From the NCBI GenBank assembly GCA_013286795.1, contig JABDFA010000002.1, positions 55,929 to 119,928 of the forward strand: a DNA stretch of 64,000 nucleotides, written 5' to 3'. Under the pieces are notes generated by a model, which was not told the DNA's origin, ran no database searches, and worked only from the letters and a program-made list of their open reading frames with translations. The stretch comes from Candidatus Babelota bacterium (GTDB lineage: Bacteria > Babelota > Babeliae > Babelales > JABDEC01). Position numbers and translations under genes: made by a program. Of this stretch, positions 47,299-55,358 are shown in pieces (the stretch's first letter is position 1; the number at the start of each line of letters is the position of its first letter).

Positions 47299-48339
47299 AT
47301 GTTTAAGAAATTAATTCAAATTTTAACAGTTCTATCATTTGCTGTTGTTTTTAATGTTAACAGTATAGGCAGAGACTGGAGAGACACTGGAGAAGCTCCT
47401 AAAAAACAGGTAAATCAATTACGTCAGGCAAATCAGTTGCTTATTGATTCTGCAGCTACAGGTGATCTCAAAGGAGTTCAAGAAGCTCTTGCTCAAGGCG
47501 CTAATATTAATTATGAAGGTCGTCATAATTTAGGGAATTGTTATATATACGGTGCTGCTGTCCTTCAAGCTACTTTTGGTGGACATTTAAATATTGTTAA
47601 ATTTTTGATTGAAGAAAAAGAAGCAAATCCCAACATACTTTATAGTAGAGGAACATTTGAGGATGGCGGAATAGACCTCTTTAGAATGTCTATGATGCGT
47701 GGTCATTGCCATATAGCTGAATATCTTATGCAAAATGGCTTACGCCAAGATCTAATTAATGTTAATTATGGCAATACGGCAGATTTGGATATTCTTCAAT
47801 TTTTAATCTGGAATGGGGTGCCTCATCGCAAAAAAGATCTTAAAGATCTTAAATATGCTATTAATAAAATAGAACGCCATTATTTAAATCCATCCCTTAT
47901 GAAACAATATCTAGCAAGCATTGAAGAAGAAGAAGATAGAAAAGAGCAAGAAGAAGAAGCAATAGCAGAAATTGCAAAGAACAGAGAAGCTAAAAATCTA
48001 TTAGAAAAATTTGCATTAAAAGTTGAAAACCTTAAAAATAAAAGCTACAAAGACATGGTTAAAAAGGTTAATCAATATAGACGTTCTGTACTTACAATAC
48101 TTAAAGCTCAAGAAAATTTACCTGATGTTCTTAAAGATATAGTTGCAGGTTATGGTTTAACTTTATTCCCAGAAACTCCAGAAGAGTTTTTTAAAATATC
48201 AGAAGAAGACGTCAATGAGTTGATCAACTCATATATTGAAGTTTTTGGAACAGAAGAAGAACTGAAACAAAGAAGTGAATCTACTTACAAAGAAGAAGAA
48301 TTTGCTGATCAAGGTCAAGACGCTTGCATTATTATGTAA
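47299..48339 (+). CDS. Secreted ankyrin-repeat protein F1 with CaaX box CIIM
   Basis: Signal peptide (FKKLIQILTVLSFAVVFNVN), then two ankyrin repeats (LLIDSAATGDLKGVQEALAQ, GAAVLQATFGGHLNIVKFLI) and weaker units to residue 180, an acidic coiled segment (EEEEDRKEQEEEAIAEIAK), the shared block LKNKSYKDMVKKVNQYRR, an F-box-like helix NLPDVLKDIVAGYG, then LFPETPEEFFKIS. It ends QDACIIM: Cys-Ile-Ile-Met, a CaaX box that would favour farnesylation. GGAGG precedes the ATG. Likely an effector tethered to host membranes. Confidence 0.9.
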   Translation: MFKKLIQILTVLSFAVVFNVNSIGRDWRDTGEAPKKQVNQLRQANQLLIDSAATGDLKGVQEALAQGANINYEGRHNLGNCYIYGAAVLQATFGGHLNIVKFLIEEKEANPNILYSRGTFEDGGIDLFRMSMMRGHCHIAEYLMQNGLRQDLINVNYGNTADLDILQFLIWNGVPHRKKDLKDLKYAINKIERHYLNPSLMKQYLASIEEEEDRKEQEEEAIAEIAKNREAKNLLEKFALKVENLKNKSYKDMVKKVNQYRRSVLTILKAQENLPDVLKDIVAGYGLTLFPETPEEFFKISEEDVNELINSYIEVFGTEEELKQRSESTYKEEEFADQGQDACIIM

Positions 48340-48369
48340 AATATAAATACCAATTTATGGAGAAAGATA

Positions 48370-49341
48370 ATGTTTAAGAAATTAATTCAAATTTTAATAG
48401 TTCTATCATTTGCTGTTGTTTTTAATGTTAACAGTATTGGCAGGGACTGGGGAGTAACAGAAGAAGCTCCAAAAAAACAGGTAAATCAATTACGTCAGGC
48501 AAATCAGTTACTTATTGATTCTGCAGCTACCGGTGATCTTAAAGGGGTTCAAGAAGCTCTTGCTCAAGGAGCTAATATTAATTATGAAGGTAAGCATGAT
48601 TTAGGAAATTGTTATGTATGCGGCGCTGCTGTCTTTCAAGCTACTTTTGGTGGACATTTAAATATTGTTAAATTTTTGATTGAAGAAAAAGAAGTAAATC
48701 CCAATATACTTTATTGTAGAAGACCAGAACTGGGCAGTAATGGAATAGACCTCTTTAGAATGTCTATAATGAGAAGTCATTGTCATATAGCTGAATATCT
48801 TATGCACAATGGCTTAAGTAAAGATCTTATTAATTTTAATTATGGCAATAAAGAAGATTTGAATACTCTTAAATTTTTAATCTGGAATGGTGTGCCTCAT
48901 CGCAAAAAAGGACACAAAGATCTTAAATACGCTATTAATAAAATAGAACGCATGTATTTAGAACCATCCTCTGTAGAACGAATTTTAGAGATGGAAGAAG
49001 AAATAGAGACTGAAGAAAAAGCAAGAGAAATGATTGCAACGCGAAGAGAAATCAAAAACCTATTAGAAAAGTTTGCATTAAAAGTTGATAATCTTAAAAA
49101 TAAGAGCTACAAGGACATGGTTAAAAAGGTTAATCAATACAGACATGCTGCACTTAAAATATTTAAAGCCCAAAAAAGTTTACCAGATGTTCTTGAAAAT
49201 ATAGTTACAGATTATTGTTTAACTTTATTTCCAGAGACTCCAGAAGAGTTTTTTAAAATATCAGAAAAAGATCTCAATGATCTGATCAATTCATATATTG
49301 AAGTGTTGGAAACAGAAGAAGATTGGTATGATTATATCTAA
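48370..49341 (+). CDS. Secreted ankyrin-repeat protein F2, CaaX tail lost
   Basis: Close paralogue of F1, with most of the signal peptide and ankyrin part identical (MFKKLIQILIVLSFAVVFNV, LLIDSAATGDLKGVQEALAQ). The coiled segment is shorter (MEEEIETEEKAREMIATRRE), then the same LKNKSYKDMVKKVNQYRH, LPDVLENIVTDY and LFPETPEEFFKIS. It ends ...EEDWYDYI; the stop codon falls at the first bases of the duplicated leader (49337), so the acidic tail and CaaX box of F1 and F3 have been cut off at the duplication junction. Confidence 0.9.
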   Translation: MFKKLIQILIVLSFAVVFNVNSIGRDWGVTEEAPKKQVNQLRQANQLLIDSAATGDLKGVQEALAQGANINYEGKHDLGNCYVCGAAVFQATFGGHLNIVKFLIEEKEVNPNILYCRRPELGSNGIDLFRMSIMRSHCHIAEYLMHNGLSKDLINFNYGNKEDLNTLKFLIWNGVPHRKKGHKDLKYAINKIERMYLEPSSVERILEMEEEIETEEKAREMIATRREIKNLLEKFALKVDNLKNKSYKDMVKKVNQYRHAALKIFKAQKSLPDVLENIVTDYCLTLFPETPEEFFKISEKDLNDLINSYIEVLETEEDWYDYI

Positions 49342-49383
49342 TATATAAAGTTTTTCTCAAAATCTATAACTTGGAGGTTAATA
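49337..49383 (+). repeat. Leader repeat of ankyrin paralogue F3
   Basis: Near-identical to 47251-47298, including the TTGGAGGTTAATA ribosome-binding region. Its first bases overlap the F2 stop codon, so F2's 3' end and this leader meet at the duplication junction. Confidence 0.8.
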
Positions 49384-50352
49384 ATGTTTAAAAATTTAAT
49401 GAAACTTTTAATAGTTCTATCATTTGCTATTGTATTTAATATTAACAGCATAGGTAGAGATTGGAGAGATACAGGGGTAGTTCGAGAAAATCAAGCCAAT
49501 CAGTTACTTATCGATTCTGCAGCTGCTGGTGACCTTAAAGGAGTCCAAGAGGCTCTTGAACAAGGAGCCGATATTAATTATTGTGGGAAATCTCGTTTAT
49601 GTTCCGATTATTTTTCACCACGTTCAGCTATTTTTCATGCCACTAGATATAGTCATTTGAATATTGTTAAATTTTTAATTGAAAAAAAAGGTGTGAACCC
49701 TAATTGCGTTGACCAAGATGGATATAATCTTCTTACAGTAGCAAGCTTTATTGATAATTTAGAAGTCTGTGAATATTTGTTGCAAAAAGGATTGCATAAA
49801 AATTTACTTACAATTGATTATAGGGATATTGATAATTTAGATACTGTTAGATTTTTGATTTGGAATGGAATTTCTTGTATTAAAAAGAGAGATGAAGATC
49901 TTAACACTACAATACAAAGATTTGAACTTGTAGGCGCTCATATGGACAAAATAAGATTCAAGTCTGATACAATTTGTGCAGAAGATCGAGCTAAACTGAA
50001 ACTACAATTCGATGAAAAAATAGAATTATTAAAAAAATTTGCTTTAAACGTTGAAAACCTTAAGAATAAAAGTTATAAAAATATAGTTAAAAGAGTTAAT
50101 CAATATAGAAATAACAGGTTTAAATCATTGAGAGATCTTAAGATATTACCAGCGGAGCTTGAAGATTTAGTTATTGGTTACTGCGAATATTTATTTCCCG
50201 AAAATCCTGAAGAGTTCTTTAAAATATCGGATAAAGATCTTGGTATCTTAATTATGGAATATTCGGTACTTTCAGAAATAGATTCAAAAAAGAAAGAAGA
50301 ATTTTCTCCTAAAAAACAAGAACAAATTAAGCGACGTTGTTTAATTATGTAA
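49384..50352 (+). CDS. Secreted ankyrin-repeat protein F3 with CaaX box CLIM
   Basis: Third F paralogue, more diverged. Signal peptide (FKNLMKLLIVLSFAIVFNIN), ankyrins (LLIDSAAAGDLKGVQEALEQ, GYNLLTVASFIDNLEVCEYL), then LKNKSYKNIVKRVNQYRNN, an F-box-like ILPAELEDLVIGYC, and LFPENPEEFFKIS. A basic tail ends IKRRCLIM: Lys-Arg-Arg followed by Cys-Leu-Ile-Met, a polybasic CaaX box like those of Ras-type proteins. GGAGG precedes the ATG. The last of the cluster, followed by a MITE-like element. Confidence 0.9.
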   Translation: MFKNLMKLLIVLSFAIVFNINSIGRDWRDTGVVRENQANQLLIDSAAAGDLKGVQEALEQGADINYCGKSRLCSDYFSPRSAIFHATRYSHLNIVKFLIEKKGVNPNCVDQDGYNLLTVASFIDNLEVCEYLLQKGLHKNLLTIDYRDIDNLDTVRFLIWNGISCIKKRDEDLNTTIQRFELVGAHMDKIRFKSDTICAEDRAKLKLQFDEKIELLKKFALNVENLKNKSYKNIVKRVNQYRNNRFKSLRDLKILPAELEDLVIGYCEYLFPENPEEFFKISDKDLGILIMEYSVLSEIDSKKKEEFSPKKQEQIKRRCLIM

Positions 50353-50372
50353 AACTACCCTCTATTTTTCAT

Positions 50373-50552
50373 TAGGTCTCTTCTGAAACTTAAAATTAAT
50401 TCCTTTCCCGTTCGCCCTGAGTGCTGCACGCAGTGCAGTGTATCGAAGGGTGAATATAAATTATGTTCATGGATTCGATACGTTTGCTACGCAAACACTC
50501 ACCACGAACGGATTTCAAAGAAAAAATTATCTCTGGTTTCAAAAGAAGTCTA
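50373..50552. mobile_element. 180-bp MITE-like element with terminal inverted repeats
   Basis: Starts TAGGTCTCTTCTGAAACTT and ends GGTTTCAAAAGAAGTCTA, an imperfect inverted repeat. Internal arms CCCGTTCGCCCTGAGTGC and CTCACCACGAACGG match 14383-14560 in order and orientation. The gap it occupies (50353-50602) holds nothing else but the upstream region of the 51-aa gene. Confidence 0.75.
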
Positions 50553-50602
50553 TTGCTTTTTGCAATACCCATTTGCTAAAATTATAAAAAAAGGAGGAAA
50601 AT

Positions 50603-50758
50603 ATGCCATATAAAGTAGGTAAGAAAACAAAAACTAAAGGTTGGCCGATTTTAAGGTTTGAAAAAGGCAGATGGGAAGTTATTGCCCATTCTGATCAAAA
50701 GAATAAAGCTGAGGCTAGTATAAGAGCTCGTCGGGCCCATTTAGGTGCAAAAAAATAA
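50603..50758 (+). CDS. Small conserved basic protein, 51 aa
   Basis: The reading frame MPYKVGKKTKTKGWPILRF, then EKGRWEVIAHSDQKNKAEAS and IRARRAHLGAKK, is preceded by AAGGAGG eight bases before the ATG. The pattern (G.P.....GkW.vvahS.sk.kA.asiRar) recurs in small basic proteins of phages and candidate phyla as I recall, with no assigned function. Nucleic-acid binding is plausible from charge only. It lies just after the MITE-like element and convergent with the small secreted genes. Confidence 0.75.
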   Translation: MPYKVGKKTKTKGWPILRFEKGRWEVIAHSDQKNKAEASIRARRAHLGAKK

Positions 50759-50760
50759 TA

Positions 50761-51084
50761 TTACTCAGAATCAGCAAAATAATCTGTTCTTTCTCTTGTT
50801 GTAATACGATAATTCTTACCAGGTTTTTCAATTGTTAAGATCATCTCATCTGTTGTAAAACAAACTGTATTCTCATCTAGTATTAACATATTTGGATAAT
50901 CGTTAATTATTTGCTCGGTAATATTCTTCTTTTTCAAGGCTGGCTTTACATTGGGAAAAATTGACAAAAGTTTTGTATAATTTGTTTGTTCTTTTGATTG
51001 TTTTGATTCTTGATCAAAGCCTTTTAACAATAAGTTAATGCTTGTTATACACAATAAAAAAAATATTAAATTTTTAGCGTTCAT
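50761..51084 (-). CDS. Small secreted protein, paralogue G3
   Basis: A 107-residue exported protein with signal peptide (AKNLIFFLLCITSINLLLKG), a Lys/Gln/Glu linker (ESKQSKEQTNYTKLLSIFPN), a helical part (VKPALKKKNITEQIINDYPN) and a C-terminal beta hairpin (TTDEMILTIEKPGKNYRITT). The ATG at 51084 follows GAGGAG. It is the third of three tandem paralogues (7 bp after G2). No known family. Confidence 0.8.
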   Translation of the reverse strand: MNAKNLIFFLLCITSINLLLKGFDQESKQSKEQTNYTKLLSIFPNVKPALKKKNITEQIINDYPNMLILDENTVCFTTDEMILTIEKPGKNYRITTRERTDYFADSE

Positions 51085-51091
51085 ATACTCC

Positions 51092-51418
51092 TCAATCATT
51101 TTGCAACAAGATATCTTTTTTAGCTCTTGTTTTGATTTTATACTCTCTACCAATTTTCTCAACTGTTAAGATCATAGTATCTGTTGAGAAAAATATTATT
51201 GTTTTTCCCATGTTTGACATGCTTGGATAATCGTTAATTATTTTTTCAGTAATATTATTCGCTTCTAAAGCTGATTTTACATCTGGAAAAACTGCCAAAA
51301 GTTTTGAATAATTTGTTTGTTCTTTTTCTTGTTTTGATTCTTGCTCTAGTTCTGCGCTTTTTATTAGTGAGCTCAAGGTTATAAAGAAAACACAAAACAA
51401 ATATTTATTAAAATTCAT
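51092..51418 (-). CDS. Small secreted protein, paralogue G2
   Basis: A 108-residue paralogue: signal peptide (FNKYLFCVFFITLSSLIKSA), linker ESKQEKEQTNYSKLLAVFPD, NNITEKIINDYPSM and the hairpin STDTMILTVEKIGREYKIKT. It shares most of its mature part with G3. Role unknown. Confidence 0.8.
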   Translation of the reverse strand: MNFNKYLFCVFFITLSSLIKSAELEQESKQEKEQTNYSKLLAVFPDVKSALEANNITEKIINDYPSMSNMGKTIIFFSTDTMILTVEKIGREYKIKTRAKKDILLQND

Positions 51419-51437
51419 TTTTATCTTTAATTAAATA

Positions 51438-51770
51438 TTATAAAAGAACTAGTCTTGCTCGTTTCTGTATCTTAATTATGTATTTCGTTGGATTTTCATA
51501 ATCAATTCTAATACTTATTATCTGATCTCCTCTTTCAAAATATATCATTTCGGCACAAACATTAAATCCTTTAGAATTGTTGATATCTTCCTCACTAACG
51601 CCTTTAGAAATTAAATCTGTTCCAATGCCTGGAAATTTCGCCAAAATTTTTTCATATTTTGTTAATTTTTTTTCTTGTTTCTGTTTTGATTCTTCTTCTG
51701 GTTCTGCGCTTTTTATTACCAAATTAAAACTAGTTAGAAATAATAGAGAAAATATTAAATTTTTATTCAT
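51438..51770 (-). CDS. Small secreted protein, paralogue G1
   Basis: A 110-residue, more diverged paralogue: signal peptide (NKNLIFSLLFLTSFNLVIKS), linker EESKQKQEKKLTKYEKILAK, FPGIGTDLISKGVSEEDINN and a hairpin around residue 85 (QIISIRIDYENPTKYIIKI). It is the first gene of the G array and divergent from the phosphoketolase gene, 103 bp apart. Confidence 0.75.
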   Translation of the reverse strand: MNKNLIFSLLFLTSFNLVIKSAEPEEESKQKQEKKLTKYEKILAKFPGIGTDLISKGVSEEDINNSKGFNVCAEMIYFERGDQIISIRIDYENPTKYIIKIQKRARLVLL

Positions 51771-51873
51771 GCGTTCCTCTGTTTTTAATAATAGTGATTT
51801 TATTAAATTATCTAAGCAAAGTAAAATTTTAACTGTTGCATTTAAGTTAGCAATATTTTTAGCATAGTTTATT

Positions 51874-54213
51874 ATGAATGATTTAAAAGCAATAGAACAA
51901 TATGTCCGAGCTGCTAACTATTTAACAGTAGCTCAGATATTCTTGCAAAAAAATATACTTTTAACAGAACCACTAAATTTTGATGATATTAAGCCTAGAC
52001 TTCTAGGACATTGGGGAACATGTCCAGGAATTAATTTTATTTACGCAAATTTAAATTATCTTATAAAAAAACATAAGATGTCCACCATGTTAGTTTTAGG
52101 ACCAGGCCATGGATTTCCTGCATTACAATCAAATTTATTTATTGAAGGTACTTTAAAAAAATATTATCCGGAGGCTACAAAAAATTTGCAAGGTTTGGAA
52201 TATCTATGCAAAAATTTTTGTTGGCCCTACGGATTTCCAAGCCATACAAATCCTGGAACACCTGGTGCTATCTTGGAAGGTGGAGAGTTAGGGTATTCGC
52301 TATCAACTTCTTATGGGGCGATATTAGATAACCCTGATTTATTAGTTGCATGTATAGTTGGTGATGGTGAAGCAGAAACAGGTCCTACAGCAACGGCCTG
52401 GCATTTAAGTAAATTTATAGATCCAGTTACCTGTGGAGCAGTCTTGCCTATATTGCACCTAAATGGATACAAAATTGGTGGCCCTACAATTTTCGGCCGA
52501 ATGACAAACAAAGAATTAAAATCACTCTTTTATGGATATGGATATCATCCAATTATAGTTGGAGGTAGAGATGTTTATAAAAAAATGGTTACCAGCTTAG
52601 AATATGCTTATCAAATGATTCAAGATATTCAAAAAAAACATAGATCCGGTGAAGTAAAAGACTTTGCTCGATTTCCCATAATTATTCTGCAAACAAAAAA
52701 GGGATGGACTGGTCCAAAAAAACTAAATGGGAAAAAAATTGAAGGTAACAATCTTGCTCATCAAGTAATACTTACTGAAGCAAAAACTGACAAAAAGGAA
52801 CTTAAAATTCTAGAAAAATGGTTAAAATCATATAAGTTCAATGAACTTTTTGATTCTAAAGATGGATTTTGCAAAGAAATTAAATCACTGATACCGGAAT
52901 CTAATTTATGCATGGGGGAAAACAATAATGCTTATAGTGGTAGAATATATAAAGATTTAGTTTTACCCGATGCAAAAAAATTTGAAGAAGATGCAATTGT
53001 TCCCGGAACTGTTGGGTCAAGTAATATGCGAAGAGCCGGTTTATATTTGCAAGAAGTTTGTGAACTAAATAATAAAAAAAACAATATCTTTAGACTATTT
53101 TCTCCAGATGAAATTTATTCCAATAAACTTGATTCATTACTTGAATGCACAGCTCGAGAATTCGAGCTACCCATTAAAAAATGGGATCGCGATTTATCTC
53201 AAACTGGTAGTGTAATTGAAATGTTAAGCGAGCACTCTTTGCAAGGACTCGCTCAAGGATATGTATTAACAGGAAGACATGCAATATTTGCATCATACGA
53301 GGCTTTTGTTGAGATTATAAGTAGCATGGCTGAACAATATGCAAAGTTCTTAAAAATTGCGCAAGAATATCCTTGGCGAGGTGATTGTTCATCTTTAAAC
53401 TATATTCTCACTTCATCAGGTTGGAGGCAAGAACACAACGGATTTTCGCATCAAAATCCAGGCTTCATTGGCACAATGCTAGAAAGATATTGCGGTTTTA
53501 TTAAAGTATATTTTCCTCCAGATGGAAACAGTACTCTTGCTGTATTAGAAAATTGTCTATCTTCAAAAAATGGTATTAATATTATTGCTTCCGGCAAAAC
53601 CCTTGAACCACGTTGGCTAACATTGGAATTGGCCCAACAAGAATTAAATGATGGATTAATGATTTGGGATTTTGCAAGTGATAGCAATCCTGATATTGTT
53701 TTTGCAGCAGTTGGTGAATATTTAACAAAAGAAGCATTAGCAGCTATTGATATTTTAAAAACCTTAATGCCTGAAATAAAAATTCGTTTTGTTAATATTA
53801 TGGTTCTTAGTTGTTTTGGATCAGTTGGCAATAGAACATTATCAAATGAAGAATTTAATTATTATTTTACACCAAACAAACCAGTCATAATAAATTATCA
53901 CGGTTATCCTGCGACTATAAAATCAATTCTTTTCGATCAGGGAGACACTAAAAGATTTAATGTTTTTGGATATATAGAAAATGGCTCAACTACTACCCCT
54001 TTTGATATGCAAGTAAGAAATCACACTAGTCGTTATCACCTTACTATAACTGCACTTGAATTATTATCTGAAAACAAATCTATTAGCTCTGAAACAGCTC
54101 ATAAATTTATAAAAATTTATGAAAATAAGTTACAAGAACACTCAAAATATATAAAACAATATGGGGTAGATCCAAAAGAAATAGAAGAATGGCAATGGAA
54201 AAGAAATATATAA
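51874..54213 (+). CDS. xfp: Xylulose-5-phosphate/fructose-6-phosphate phosphoketolase
   Basis: Thiamine-diphosphate enzyme cleaving xylulose 5-phosphate (or fructose 6-phosphate) with phosphate to acetyl phosphate and a triose or tetrose phosphate. The 779-residue protein has GHWGTCPGINFIYANLN, GPGHGFPALQSNLF, GFPSHTNPGTPGAILEGGEL, VGDGEAETGPTATAWHLSKF (ThDP motif), and HLNGYKIGGPT. In the C-terminal half QEHNGFSHQNPGFI is the second-domain signature. Acetate kinase follows with a 25-bp overlap, a classic pairing that turns acetyl phosphate into ATP. Confidence 0.97.
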   Translation: MNDLKAIEQYVRAANYLTVAQIFLQKNILLTEPLNFDDIKPRLLGHWGTCPGINFIYANLNYLIKKHKMSTMLVLGPGHGFPALQSNLFIEGTLKKYYPEATKNLQGLEYLCKNFCWPYGFPSHTNPGTPGAILEGGELGYSLSTSYGAILDNPDLLVACIVGDGEAETGPTATAWHLSKFIDPVTCGAVLPILHLNGYKIGGPTIFGRMTNKELKSLFYGYGYHPIIVGGRDVYKKMVTSLEYAYQMIQDIQKKHRSGEVKDFARFPIIILQTKKGWTGPKKLNGKKIEGNNLAHQVILTEAKTDKKELKILEKWLKSYKFNELFDSKDGFCKEIKSLIPESNLCMGENNNAYSGRIYKDLVLPDAKKFEEDAIVPGTVGSSNMRRAGLYLQEVCELNNKKNNIFRLFSPDEIYSNKLDSLLECTAREFELPIKKWDRDLSQTGSVIEMLSEHSLQGLAQGYVLTGRHAIFASYEAFVEIISSMAEQYAKFLKIAQEYPWRGDCSSLNYILTSSGWRQEHNGFSHQNPGFIGTMLERYCGFIKVYFPPDGNSTLAVLENCLSSKNGINIIASGKTLEPRWLTLELAQQELNDGLMIWDFASDSNPDIVFAAVGEYLTKEALAAIDILKTLMPEIKIRFVNIMVLSCFGSVGNRTLSNEEFNYYFTPNKPVIINYHGYPATIKSILFDQGDTKRFNVFGYIENGSTTTPFDMQVRNHTSRYHLTITALELLSENKSISSETAHKFIKIYENKLQEHSKYIKQYGVDPKEIEEWQWKRNI

Positions 54214-55337
54214 TAATCAATTTAGGAAGTTCATCTAAAACATATTCTGTATTTTCCACCTCCCCGGTCACCCTGAGCGAAGCACGCAGTGCGAAGTCGA
54301 ATGGGCAGCTAATGTCTATGTACTTTGAAGAAGCTGCTAATAAAAAGTCATATATTAATAGTACCCAAATATTTTTAAAAGAATTAAAAAAATTAAATCT
54401 TATAGATAATATAACTGCTTTAGGATTTCGTGTAGTCGCGCCAGGAAAATATTTTACTCAACATAGAAAAATAGATAATTTTTTTCTAAAAAAACTAAAA
54501 GCTATCACAAAAATTGATCCTTTACATACTCAAAATTTAATTCTTGAAATAAAAAAATGGCAAAAACTTCTACCCAATATCCCACTTTATGGAATATCTG
54601 ATAGTGAATTTCATACAACACTCCCATCCCAAGCACAGATATATGCTCTACCAAAAAAAATAACTGAAAAATATGAAATTTACAGATTTGGTTATCATGG
54701 AATTTCAATTGCATCTGTTATTAAAAAAGTTGAAAAATTATATAAAAAGTTACCAGAAAATATTATAATATGTCATCTGAGTGGGGGCTCAAGTATTACT
54801 GCCATAAAAAATGGTTTCAGCGTTGACACTTCAATGGGCTTCAGTCCTCTTGAAGGCGTACCTATGGTTACTAGAATAGGCAATATAGACCCTGAAGCTG
54901 TTATTTATTTATCTAAAAAAATAAAATTAGATAATCTAAAAAATATATTATTTAATCATTCTGGCATGACAGGTTTAACAAATTATACTGATATGAGAAA
55001 AATTATTTCTTTGGCCCAAAAAAATAATAAAACCTGCTTAGACGCTCTTGAAATATTTGCCTATTCAGTTGCAAAATATATAGGATCTTATTGTGCAACT
55101 TTATCTGGAATTGATTTATTAGTATTTACTGGAGGAATTGGCGAAGGTTCACCTCTAATTCGATCTTTAATTTGTCAAAAACTTGAATTTTTTGGTATCT
55201 TTCTAGATAAAGAAATAAATAATAAAAGTATAGATATTGATACTTTTGTTAATAAAATAAACTCAACTAAAATCTTTATTTGCAAAACAGATGAAATGAA
55301 TGAAATTTTTTTGCAAACAAAGAAACTCAACTCTTAA
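54189..55337 (+). CDS. ackA: Acetate kinase with repeat insertion near N-terminus
   Basis: AckA makes ATP from acetyl phosphate. Motifs are intact: IINLGSSSKTYSVF at the N-terminus, FRVVAPGKYFT, YGISDSEFHTTLP, YRFGYHGIS (catalytic His), CHLSGGSSITAIKNG, VDTSMGFSPLEGVPM, and FTGGIGEGSPLIR. Residues 25-40 (PVTLSEARSAKSNG with flanks) are encoded by a GC-rich dispersed repeat inserted in frame at 54261-54307, right after the first strand pair. The 382-residue protein is slightly shorter than usual. Start overlaps xfp by 25 bp; a second ATG lies two codons later. Confidence 0.95.
   Translation: MAMEKKYIIINLGSSSKTYSVFSTSPVTLSEARSAKSNGQLMSMYFEEAANKKSYINSTQIFLKELKKLNLIDNITALGFRVVAPGKYFTQHRKIDNFFLKKLKAITKIDPLHTQNLILEIKKWQKLLPNIPLYGISDSEFHTTLPSQAQIYALPKKITEKYEIYRFGYHGISIASVIKKVEKLYKKLPENIIICHLSGGSSITAIKNGFSVDTSMGFSPLEGVPMVTRIGNIDPEAVIYLSKKIKLDNLKNILFNHSGMTGLTNYTDMRKIISLAQKNNKTCLDALEIFAYSVAKYIGSYCATLSGIDLLVFTGGIGEGSPLIRSLICQKLEFFGIFLDKEINNKSIDIDTFVNKINSTKIFICKTDEMNEIFLQTKKLNS
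54261..54307. repeat. Dispersed repeat inserted in frame inside ackA
   Basis: TCCCCGGTCACCCTGAGCGA, AGCACGCAGTGCG, AAGTCGAATGGGCA: GC-rich repeat of the CCCTGAGCGA...GTCGAATGGG family (compare 36220-36281). It adds about 16 codons and keeps the frame open. Confidence 0.88.
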
Positions 55338-55358
55338 ACAGTAATTTTTAAAAAAATA

